Shown: one piece after another, positions 28,176 to 34,882 of the stretch
Position numbering within the stretch: position 1 is the stretch's first letter
How the letters are laid out: each line of letters begins with the position of its first letter
From: Actinomycetales bacterium
Lineage (GTDB): Bacteria; Actinomycetota; Actinomycetes; Actinomycetales; Cellulomonadaceae
DNA length: 64,000 nt
NCBI GenBank assembly: GCA_020444245.1
Contig: JAHLLI010000004.1
Span: 62,001 to 126,000 of the forward strand
Reading direction: 5' to 3'
Program-made: the position numbers and the translations under genes
Notes under the pieces: generated by a model
What the model saw: the letters and a program-made list of their open reading frames with translations, nothing else
Told to the model about the DNA's origin: nothing
The model's database searches: none

Positions 28176-28655
28176 ATGGTTCAGGTCTCGTCACAGCAGG
28201 TGTGGGACGTCCTCGGCAAGCAGGTGTTCGCGGTCGTCGGGATGGTCAGCGCCCGCGGCGAGGGGCGCACGGTGGGCATCGTCCCGACGGTGCACGACGG
28301 CGCGCTGTGGTTCCTCAGCAAGGGCGGCGAGTGGAAGGTCAAGCACCTGCGCGCCAACCCCGAGATCTCCGTGACCTACCCGATCGCCAAGCGGATCCCG
28401 CTCATGCCGTGGATCAGGATCCCGGCGGCGACCATCACGTTCCGGGGCACCGCCACGGTGGTGCCGGGAGGTGACGTTCCCACCGACGTCTGGCAGGCGC
28501 TGACCCGCGGGCTCGAGGTGCCCGACGAGGGCGACGACCCGCACGTCGGGGTCCGGATCGACCCGCACGGCGACTTCGTCACCTACGGGGTCGGCACCTC
28601 GCTGATGGGTATGCGCGACACCCTCAACGCCCGCGGACGCGCCCCGGTGCGGTGA
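28176..28655 (+). CDS. Pyridoxamine 5'-phosphate oxidase-like (PPOX) flavin/F420-binding protein
   Basis: A 159-residue split-barrel protein of the PPOX-like superfamily. The central VGIVPTVHDGALWFLSKGGEWKVKHLRANPEISVTYP is the usual cofactor-binding region for FMN, F420 or heme. No specific reaction can be assigned. AGGGGAGG precedes the ATG by eight bases, and a TAGCGT -10 box lies at 28142-28147. A nested hairpin (CCGAAGCCC at 28661 with GGGCTTCGG at 28696) after the stop may terminate this gene while overlapping the next promoter. Confidence 0.78.
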   Translation: MVQVSSQQVWDVLGKQVFAVVGMVSARGEGRTVGIVPTVHDGALWFLSKGGEWKVKHLRANPEISVTYPIAKRIPLMPWIRIPAATITFRGTATVVPGGDVPTDVWQALTRGLEVPDEGDDPHVGVRIDPHGDFVTYGVGTSLMGMRDTLNARGRAPVR

Positions 28656-28678
28656 TCCTCCCGAAGCCCGCGGACGGG

Positions 28679-28723
28679 TCACCCGGCCTGGGTGAGGGCT
28701 TCGGCGGGCGGGGCACCTAGCGT
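28679..28723 (+). promoter_or_regulatory. Promoter A with palindromic activator site (shared element)
   Basis: TCACCC (28679-28684), 5 nt, GGGTGA (28690-28695), then 22 nt to the -10 box TAGCGT (28718-28723). The right half-site abuts the expected -35 position. The same element at the same spacing occurs at 32999 and 37538. Confidence 0.7.
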
Positions 28724-28787
28724 CGAGGTCGTCGGCCCTCGGAGGCCGGCCCCGCAGCCGCGGGTCGCGACGAGCCGGGAGGTACCC

Positions 28788-29222
28788 GTGAGCGCTCATC
28801 CGGACCCCGACGACCTCGGTCCCGTCGACGTGGCGGTGGTCGCGATCCGCGGTGATGTCACGGTGGGCGTGGCCCAGGCCCTGGCGCGGCTGCACCGTGA
28901 CGGCGTGGTACGCGTGCTCGACCTGGCCGTGATCCGCAAGGCCGACGACGGCACACCCGCGTACCTCGAGGTCGACGAGGCAGGGCTCGGCGACGCCTTC
29001 GCGTGGCTGGGCGACGAGGAGCTCGACCTGCTCAGCGACGAGGACCTGGCGGCGGTCGGCGAGGGAGTCGAGCCCGGGTCCTCGGGTCTGGTCGTGGTCT
29101 GGGAGAACGCGTGGGCACGTGACCTCGCGGTGGCCCTGCGGGCCGAGCACGGCTCGCTGGTGATGCACGAACGCGTCCCGCGCGAGACCGTGGTGGCAGC
29201 CCTGGCCGCCCTGGACGACTGA
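28788..29222 (+). CDS. DUF6325/DUF1269-like protein
   Basis: A 144-residue soluble, acidic protein resembling actinobacterial DUF6325 proteins: VDVAVVAIRGDVTVGVAQALARLHRDGVVRVLDLAVIRKADDG, then a run of acidic helices. The fold is likely ferredoxin-like, as in DUF1269; the function is unknown. GGAGG lies five bases before the GTG. It is the first gene behind promoter A and is followed 19 bp later by the SHOCT protein, so the pair is an operon. Confidence 0.75.
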   Translation: MSAHPDPDDLGPVDVAVVAIRGDVTVGVAQALARLHRDGVVRVLDLAVIRKADDGTPAYLEVDEAGLGDAFAWLGDEELDLLSDEDLAAVGEGVEPGSSGLVVVWENAWARDLAVALRAEHGSLVMHERVPRETVVAALAALDD

Positions 29223-29241
29223 CGAGAGACGGAGGCTGACC

Positions 29242-29550
29242 ATGCGAGGACGACGGATGGGACGGCCCGGCCTGGTGGGCACGATGGCCAGGACGGCCGT
29301 GATCGCGGGCACCGCGTCGGCGGTGTCCGGCAACGTGCAGCGCCGTCAGGCGACGAAGTACGCCGAGCAGGCGTACCCACCCCCGGCACCGGTGGCACCG
29401 GCCCCCGCAGCCGCACCGGCACCCGCACCCGCCCCAGCGCCGGCGGACGCGATGATGGCTCAGCTCGTCCAGCTCGGGGAGATGCGCAACCAGGGCCTGC
29501 TCAGCGACGCGGAGTTCGCCGCGGCCAAGGCGCGTCTGCTGTCGTCCTGA
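29242..29550 (+). CDS. Small SHOCT-domain membrane-associated protein
   Basis: A 102-residue protein. The basic N-terminus has a Gly/Ala-rich helix (about 10-32), then an (Ala-Pro)-rich spacer of some 25 residues, and it ends in a SHOCT domain (about 73-102, LVQLGEMRNQGLLSDAEFAAAKARLLSS). SHOCT domains mediate oligomerisation and often sit at the ends of membrane or stress proteins. In this locus it is the second gene of the promoter A operon. Confidence 0.82.
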   Translation: MRGRRMGRPGLVGTMARTAVIAGTASAVSGNVQRRQATKYAEQAYPPPAPVAPAPAAAPAPAPAPAPADAMMAQLVQLGEMRNQGLLSDAEFAAAKARLLSS

Positions 29551-29557
29551 GCGCGCT

Positions 29558-29579
29558 CCCGCCACCGGCGGGCTAGCGT
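29558..29579 (+). promoter_or_regulatory. Hairpin followed by a -10 box
   Basis: CCCGCC-ACC-GGCGGG (29558-29572) may end the SHOCT operon. Two bases after its start of arm two, TAGCGT (29574-29579) is a -10 candidate for the gene at 29620. Confidence 0.45.
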
Positions 29580-29619
29580 GGGGATGACGCGATCGGGCGG
29601 CGGCCGAGGGGAGAATCCC

Positions 29620-31755
29620 GTGGCGCGTGGCGTCCTGGCGAGGGACCTGCGCGATGCCGTGCTGGGCGCCGTGGCGACCGGCATCGCCCTCCTGCTGGCG
29701 GCCGCCGTCGTACCAGGCCTCGAGGTGCAGCACTGGTGGGCCACCGTGGTGGTCGCGCTCGCAGTCGGCGCCCTGGACCTGGTCCTTCGACCCGTGCTGC
29801 GACCGATCGCGATCCGGGTAGGCGTGCCGGGCGCGCTGATCCTCGGCGTGCTCGCGCAGCTGGTGGGTGTGCACCTCTCGCTCGTCGTGGTGCCCGGCGT
29901 GTCGGTCTCCGGCCTGGGTGCGAGCGCGGCGACGCTCGGGGTGGTCGCGCTGGTCCTGGCCGTCGCGCGGTGGGTCCTGGGTGCGGACGACCGTGACTAC
30001 CTCGTGGCCGACCTGCTGCGGCGCGTCCCGAGCGGCCCCGATCGCGGGCAGGACGACCCCCCGGGGCTCGTGGTGGTCCAGATCGACGGGCTCGGCTACC
30101 CCGTGCTGCGGCACGCGATCGCCTCGGGTGACGTGCCGACCCTGGCCGGGTGGCTACGCGCCGGCACGCACCGCGCCAGGTGGTGGTGGGCGCGCGTGCC
30201 CTCCACGACCCCCGCGAGCCAGGCGGGGCTGCTGCACGGGACCAACGACGGCATCCCCGCGTTCCGCTGGTACGACAAGCGTGCGGGCCGCCTGGTGGTG
30301 ACCAACCGGCCGGGCGACGCCGCGATGGTCGAGGCGCGCCTGACCGACGGGCACGGACTGCTCGCCCCCGGTGGCGCCGCGGTGTCCACGATGTTCACCG
30401 GAGACGCCGAGACGGCGCTCATGGTGATGAGTCGCGCCGGGCGCCGCGGCGGTCTGGGATCCGGCGCGAGCTACCTGCGGTACTTCGCCCGGCCCTTCGT
30501 GCTGTCGCGCTCCCTGGTGCTCACCGTCGGGGAGCTCGCCAAGGAGCTCGCGCAGGCCCGCCGCCAGCGCGTGCGCCGGGTCTGGCCCCGGGTACCTCGA
30601 CGCGGCGCGTACGTCGCGCTGCGGGCGATCACGAACGTGCTGCTGCGGGACCTGAACGTCTCGCTCGTCGCCGAGCAGATGGCCCGCGGCGTGCCGGTGG
30701 TGTTCGTCGACCTGGTCGACTACGACGAGATCGCACACCACAGCGGGGTCGCGCGTCGCGAGGCGATCGACGCCCTGGCGGGGGTGGACGCGGCGATCGG
30801 CACGCTCGAGCGGTTCGCGGCCAGGTGCCCTCGTCGGTACCGGTTCGTGGTGCTCTCCGACCACGGCCAGAGCCAGGGACCGACGTTCGCCCAGCTCAAC
30901 GGGCGGTCGCTGGAGCAGGTGGTCTCCGAGCTCACGGGCGTCGGCGGGCTGGACCTGGTGGCGGCGACGGGCCAGGAGGAGGTCTGGGGCCCGCTGGCGA
31001 CGTTCCTGTCGGACGTGCCCGGCCGAGGCGGGACGACCGGCGCCGCGAGCTGGACCCCTGGGGCGCGCCGCCCGCGACGCACGCGGCGCCCCGAGAGCCC
31101 GGACGCCGCCGAGCCGCCGTCCGACCAGGACGCGTCGCGTGCGGTGGTCGCGGCCTCCGGCAACCTCGGGCTGGTCTGGTTCCCCGAGCTGCCCGGACGG
31201 GTGGACCTCGACACGCTCGCCGCGCGCTTCCCCGCGCTGGTGCCCGGGCTGCTGGACCTGCCAGGGGTCGGATTCCTCGTGGTGGACAGCGTGCGCGGGC
31301 CGCTGGCCGTGGGACCGCACGGCGTGCACGCCCTGACCGACGGGCGGGTCGAAGGCGCCGACCCGTTGAGCGCGTTCGGACCGCGGGCGGCCCGCGACCT
31401 GCTGCGCGTCGCGGCGATGGCCGAGGCCCCCGACGTGCTCGTCCACTCCGCCTACGACGAGCAGACCGGCGAGGTGCACGCGTTCGAGGAGCTCGTCGGG
31501 TCGCACGGCGGGCTCGGTGGCGACCAGAACCTCGCCGTGCTGCTGCACCCCGTCGAGTGGGAGCTGGACGCGGACCTGCTCGACGACGCCGAGGCGGGCG
31601 ACGCGGTGCTCTACGGCGCGGACGCCGTGCACCGCCAGCTCATCCGGTGGATCGCGCGGGCGGGCGTGCACGGCGGGCGGCCCGGGGCCCCGGTGCGCGA
31701 CGACCCGGCCGACCACGGGGTCGAGGCGGCCGAGGGCCCGGAGACACCGCCGTGA
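29620..31755 (+). CDS. Holin-like membrane domain fused to an alkaline-phosphatase-superfamily phosphodiesterase
   Basis: A 711-residue protein. The first 120 residues hold four helices resembling the PF04020 'phage holin 4_2' membrane family (ALDLVLRPVLRPIAI). The rest is a type I phosphodiesterase/nucleotide pyrophosphatase domain. Metal and nucleophile residues are in place: QIDG, STTPAS (Thr nucleophile), DYDEIAHHS, SDHGQ and a late SHGG. A low-complexity Arg/Pro insertion lies at about 475-505. The catalytic domain probably hydrolyses a phosphodiester or phospholipid-type substrate at the membrane. AGGGGAG is 7 bases before the GTG. The gene overlaps the next by 4 bp. Confidence 0.82.
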   Translation: MARGVLARDLRDAVLGAVATGIALLLAAAVVPGLEVQHWWATVVVALAVGALDLVLRPVLRPIAIRVGVPGALILGVLAQLVGVHLSLVVVPGVSVSGLGASAATLGVVALVLAVARWVLGADDRDYLVADLLRRVPSGPDRGQDDPPGLVVVQIDGLGYPVLRHAIASGDVPTLAGWLRAGTHRARWWWARVPSTTPASQAGLLHGTNDGIPAFRWYDKRAGRLVVTNRPGDAAMVEARLTDGHGLLAPGGAAVSTMFTGDAETALMVMSRAGRRGGLGSGASYLRYFARPFVLSRSLVLTVGELAKELAQARRQRVRRVWPRVPRRGAYVALRAITNVLLRDLNVSLVAEQMARGVPVVFVDLVDYDEIAHHSGVARREAIDALAGVDAAIGTLERFAARCPRRYRFVVLSDHGQSQGPTFAQLNGRSLEQVVSELTGVGGLDLVAATGQEEVWGPLATFLSDVPGRGGTTGAASWTPGARRPRRTRRPESPDAAEPPSDQDASRAVVAASGNLGLVWFPELPGRVDLDTLAARFPALVPGLLDLPGVGFLVVDSVRGPLAVGPHGVHALTDGRVEGADPLSAFGPRAARDLLRVAAMAEAPDVLVHSAYDEQTGEVHAFEELVGSHGGLGGDQNLAVLLHPVEWELDADLLDDAEAGDAVLYGADAVHRQLIRWIARAGVHGGRPGAPVRDDPADHGVEAAEGPETPP

Positions 31756-32510
31756 GGCTCACCTGGTGGGGGCACTCGTCGGTGCTGCTCGAGGCCGACG
31801 GCGTCCGGCTGGTCGCCGACCCGGTGCTGCGACCCCGGATGGGTGCGCTGCGCCACGTGAGCCCGCCGGACGCGCGCGCGTGGTCGACACCGGACGCGGT
31901 GCTCCTGTCCCACCTGCACCACGACCACTGCGACCTGCCGAGCCTGCGGGGGCTCGGGGCCCCCCTCGTCGTGGTGCCACCCGGGGCGGGTGACTGGCTC
32001 GCGCGGCACGGCGTCGAGGGGGTGACCGAGGTGGAGCCCTGGGCCTCGGTCGCGATCGGCCGAGGCGTGCGGGTCAGCGCTGTCCCCGCCGAGCACAGCG
32101 GGCGCCGCGAGCCGTGGGGGCCGACCGCCCTGGCGGTGGGTCACCTGGTGCACGGGCCTCGGACCACGAGCTGGATCGCCGGCGACACCGCGCTCTTCGA
32201 CGGGATGCGCGAGCTGTCCGGCCTGGGGCCGCGCGGCACGGTCGACCTTGCGGTGGTGCCGGTGTGGGGCTGGGGGCCCAACCTCGGTCCGGGCCACCTG
32301 GACCCCGACGAGGCGGCGGAGGCGGTGGCACGGGTCGGCGCCCGGCACGCGGTCGCGGTGCACTGGGGGAGCTTGCACCCCGCGGGGATGCGCACCCTCA
32401 TGCGGCACCACCTGACCACGCCCGGCGAGCGGTTCGCGGCCGCGGTGCGTCGTGCGGCGCCCGGCACGACGGTGTACCCCTTGGCCCCCGGTGAGGCGTT
32501 CCGGGTCTGA
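31752..32510 (+). CDS. Metallo-beta-lactamase-fold hydrolase (UlaG-like)
   Basis: A 252-residue protein of the MBL superfamily, closest in form to UlaG/YtnP-like lactonases or phosphodiesterases: it begins LTWWGHSSVLLEADGVRLVADPVL and carries the metal motif HLHHDH. Later metal ligands are AGDTALFDG and the histidine in AVHWGSLHPAG. The start codon overlaps the stop of the phosphatase fusion gene (GTGA), so the two are translationally coupled and may act on linked substrates. Confidence 0.83.
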   Translation: MRLTWWGHSSVLLEADGVRLVADPVLRPRMGALRHVSPPDARAWSTPDAVLLSHLHHDHCDLPSLRGLGAPLVVVPPGAGDWLARHGVEGVTEVEPWASVAIGRGVRVSAVPAEHSGRREPWGPTALAVGHLVHGPRTTSWIAGDTALFDGMRELSGLGPRGTVDLAVVPVWGWGPNLGPGHLDPDEAAEAVARVGARHAVAVHWGSLHPAGMRTLMRHHLTTPGERFAAAVRRAAPGTTVYPLAPGEAFRV

Positions 32511-32537
32511 GCCGGCGACCGGGGCGGGCGCGGCTCC

Positions 32538-32948
32538 TCAGCCCGCGGCCTCGGATCGCTGACGGCGCTCGTACGCCGACAGCACCGCGTAGCTCAGGAA
32601 GAAGCTGACCACCGAGATCACCAGTGCCCCGAGCAGCGCCCACCAGAACGAGTCGATCCGCAGACCGACGTCCGTCAGACCGGTGATCCACGCGGTGAGC
32701 GCCAGCATCAGCGCGTTGACCACGAGCGTGAACAGGCCGAGCGTCAGGACGTACAGCGGGATGGACAGGAACACCACCAGCGGCCTGACCACGGCGTTCA
32801 CCAGGCCGAACACCAGCGCGACGGCGAGCGTGAGGAGAACCGTGGTGCCCACCCCCCGGTCCTCGGGGACCAGGGTGAGGCCGGGAAGGATCAGGACCGT
32901 GAGCCAGATCGCCACGGCGTTGAGGACCAGTCGAACGAGGAACGTCAT
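32538..32948 (-). CDS. PF04020 ('phage holin 4_2') family membrane protein
   Basis: A 136-residue protein with four transmembrane helices and the family motif FGLVNAVVRPLVVFLSIPLYVLTLGLFTLVVNALML. Despite the name the family is chromosomal and has no demonstrated holin role. It is related to the N-terminal membrane domain of the protein at 29620, so two paralogous segments sit in this cluster. AAGGAG lies six bases before the ATG. It is divergent from the HerA-like gene and shares its 100-bp control region. Confidence 0.83.
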   Translation of the reverse strand: MTFLVRLVLNAVAIWLTVLILPGLTLVPEDRGVGTTVLLTLAVALVFGLVNAVVRPLVVFLSIPLYVLTLGLFTLVVNALMLALTAWITGLTDVGLRIDSFWWALLGALVISVVSFFLSYAVLSAYERRQRSEAAG

Positions 32949-32998
32949 CGTGGGCTCCTTGGGTCGGCGACACCTCGTGACCCGCGGTGGGGCGGGCT

Positions 32999-33043
32999 TC
33001 ACCCCGTGGGGATGATCTGCTCCGCCGCGTGAGTACCTATCGT
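32999..33043 (+). promoter_or_regulatory. Promoter C with palindromic activator site (shared element)
   Basis: TCACCC (32999-33004), 5 nt, GGATGA (33010-33015), then 22 nt to the -10 box TATCGT (33038-33043), which is 7 nt before the ATG at 33051. One base differs from the element at 28679 and 37538; the spacing is identical. Confidence 0.68.
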
Positions 33044-33050
33044 GCCCGAG

Positions 33051-34454
33051 ATGGACGCAACGCACGTCAATGATCACGCGGTGTGCCTCGACGGCCGCCG
33101 CTTCCGGGCCGTGGCACCCCTGGGGCGGGGCATCGTGCCGGGCGACCTCGTCGTGCTGACCACGGGCACCCAGCAGGTGCTCGGGCAGGTGCACGGCCTC
33201 AGCCTGGACGGCGACGGGCCGCGCGGCGACCCGACGGTGGTCGCGGAGGGGGACGTGCTGGGCCTGCTGGGTGCCGACGGTGTGGAGCTGGGCCCGACCG
33301 CCCCCTTCGTGGCAGACCAGGTCCAGCGGGCCGGGACGGCCGCCACCGTGGCGCTGCAGGAGAAGACCGGCGCGACCATCCCGGTGGCGACCCGGACCGT
33401 GTCCGACGGCGAGGTCGACGTGCGGCTGCGGCCCGGCAAGCTGAACCGGCACACGTTCCTGTGCGGGCAGAGCGGCTCGGGCAAGACCTACGCGCTGGGG
33501 GTGCTGCTCGAGCAGATGCTCGTGCACACCGGCATCACGATGGTCGTCCTCGACCTGAACGCCGACTTCGTGCGCCTGTACGAGGTGCGCACCGACGCCG
33601 ACCCCGCGCTGGCCCGGGCGTTGGAGCAGATCGACGTCCGGGTCCTGCGACCGGCCGGCGAGGGCACCGACCCGCTCGTGGTCCGGTACCCCGACCTCGA
33701 TGTCCGTGCGGCGGCCGCGGCGATGCGTCTCGACCCGCTGGTCGACCGCGACGAGTACGAGGAGGTGCTGCGCTACCGCGAGGAGGCCGAGGGCGGCCGT
33801 CCCCTCGACATCGAGCGGCTGCGCGCGCCGGGCCGGACGCCCGAGCAGGAGCGCCTGCACCAGCGGCTGCGGAACCTCGGCGTGCTCGACTGGCAGGTGT
33901 GGGCCCAGGGCGCCAGGCCCGTGACCGAGATCCTCGACGACCGACACCGCGCCACCGTCCTGGACCTGTCCGGCTTCGCCCAGCCCGAGGAGCGCCTGCT
34001 CGTGGCGCTCGCGGTGCTGGACCACCTCTGGGCGCACCGCGCCGAGCGCCGGCCGACCCTGGTGGTGATCGACGAGGCGCACAACGTGTGCTCGGCGGCG
34101 CCCGACGGCCCGCTCCAGGCGGCGGCCACCGAGCGGCTCGTCCAGATCGCCGGGGAGGGCCGCAAGTACGGGCTGTGGCTGCTGCTGTCCACCCAGCGAC
34201 CGTCGAAGATCCACCCGAACGTCCTGTCCCAGTGCGACAACCTGGCCCTGATGCGCATGAACGGGCCCAGCGACCTGGCCGAGATCTCGTCGGTGTTCGG
34301 CTTCGCACCGCCCGAGCTGGTCGCCAAGGCGGCCCGGTTCGGGCTGGGCGAGGTGCTGCTCGCCGGCGGCTTCGTGCCGGTGCCCACCGTGGCACGGATG
34401 GGGTCGCGGCTGACCGCCGAGGGTGGGGCGGACGTCCCGGTGCCGCGTTCCTGA
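33051..34454 (+). CDS. HerA-like DUF87 ATPase
   Basis: A 467-residue P-loop ATPase of the HerA/FtsK-like (DUF87) class. An N-terminal beta-barrel-like region precedes Walker A GQSGSGKT (residues 139-146). Walker B is VVIDEAH with Asp 341. The arginine-finger region follows (LLSTQRPSKIHPNVLSQCDNLALMRM). HerA ATPases form hexamers that pump DNA or act with NurA nuclease, but no nurA lies nearby. The ATG at 33051 is favoured over a GTG at 33042, because the TATCGT -10 box overlaps the GTG and would give a leaderless transcript starting at the ATG. Confidence 0.82.
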   Translation: MDATHVNDHAVCLDGRRFRAVAPLGRGIVPGDLVVLTTGTQQVLGQVHGLSLDGDGPRGDPTVVAEGDVLGLLGADGVELGPTAPFVADQVQRAGTAATVALQEKTGATIPVATRTVSDGEVDVRLRPGKLNRHTFLCGQSGSGKTYALGVLLEQMLVHTGITMVVLDLNADFVRLYEVRTDADPALARALEQIDVRVLRPAGEGTDPLVVRYPDLDVRAAAAAMRLDPLVDRDEYEEVLRYREEAEGGRPLDIERLRAPGRTPEQERLHQRLRNLGVLDWQVWAQGARPVTEILDDRHRATVLDLSGFAQPEERLLVALAVLDHLWAHRAERRPTLVVIDEAHNVCSAAPDGPLQAAATERLVQIAGEGRKYGLWLLLSTQRPSKIHPNVLSQCDNLALMRMNGPSDLAEISSVFGFAPPELVAKAARFGLGEVLLAGGFVPVPTVARMGSRLTAEGGADVPVPRS

Positions 34455-34471
34455 CCGCTGCCGACCCCGCC

Positions 34472-34678
34472 TCAGTCGGGCAGGCGGTGCATCTCCAGGA
34501 GCGTGAGCCGCAGCAGCGAGAACCGCGCGATCAGGCCCTCGAGCTCGTCCTGGTCGACGAGCGGCCCGTACAGCACGTGGTCGCTCGTCGCGGACACGTG
34601 CAGTCCGGGGAAGGCGTGCTGCACGGTCTGCGACAGCCGCTCTGCGAAGCGGAACTCGTACCGGAGTGTCTCGTTCAC
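34472..34678 (-). CDS. Small protein of unknown function (68 aa)
   Basis: A short cytosolic alpha/beta protein (YEFRFAERLSQTVQHAFPGLHVS ... LLRLTLLEMHRLPD). It resembles small actinobacterial hypothetical proteins with an alternating beta-alpha-beta-beta-alpha layout. No function known. It converges on the HerA-like gene with a 17-bp gap and is divergent from the LAL regulator. Confidence 0.62.
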   Translation of the reverse strand: MNETLRYEFRFAERLSQTVQHAFPGLHVSATSDHVLYGPLVDQDELEGLIARFSLLRLTLLEMHRLPD

Positions 34679-34768
34679 CGCTGCCCTCGTCCCGGCGGGT
34701 CGTCCCGGCCGGCACGTGGCGCCGCCCGGTCAGGCTGAGGCCCTCAAGCCTGGCGCCACGAGGGGGCC

Positions 34769-34828
34769 GGTGACCTCACCCGTCCCGGACGACCTCCTGT
34801 GGCGACCACGGGGCGGTGCCGATAGCGT
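34769..34828 (+). promoter_or_regulatory. Promoter region of the LAL regulator with inverted half-sites
   Basis: The -10 box TAGCGT is at 34823-34828. Upstream, GGTGA-CC-TCACC (34769-34780) carries the two half-sites of the shared cluster element in the opposite order and without the fixed distance to the -10 box. It could be an autoregulatory site with different geometry. Confidence 0.4.
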
Positions 34829-34882
34829 CGACCCGTCGGCGTCGTCGTGCGGGGCGCGCCGCGGAGCCGTCACGGGGGTGCC

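Noticed and set aside
30154-31716. Long minus-strand open frame opposite the holin-like/phosphatase fusion
   Set aside because: It is a shadow of a gene with clear catalytic motifs, and the predicted product has no plausible domain.
32538-32948. Prophage because of the 'phage holin' family name
   Set aside because: PF04020 proteins are widespread chromosomal membrane proteins; no other phage gene is nearby.
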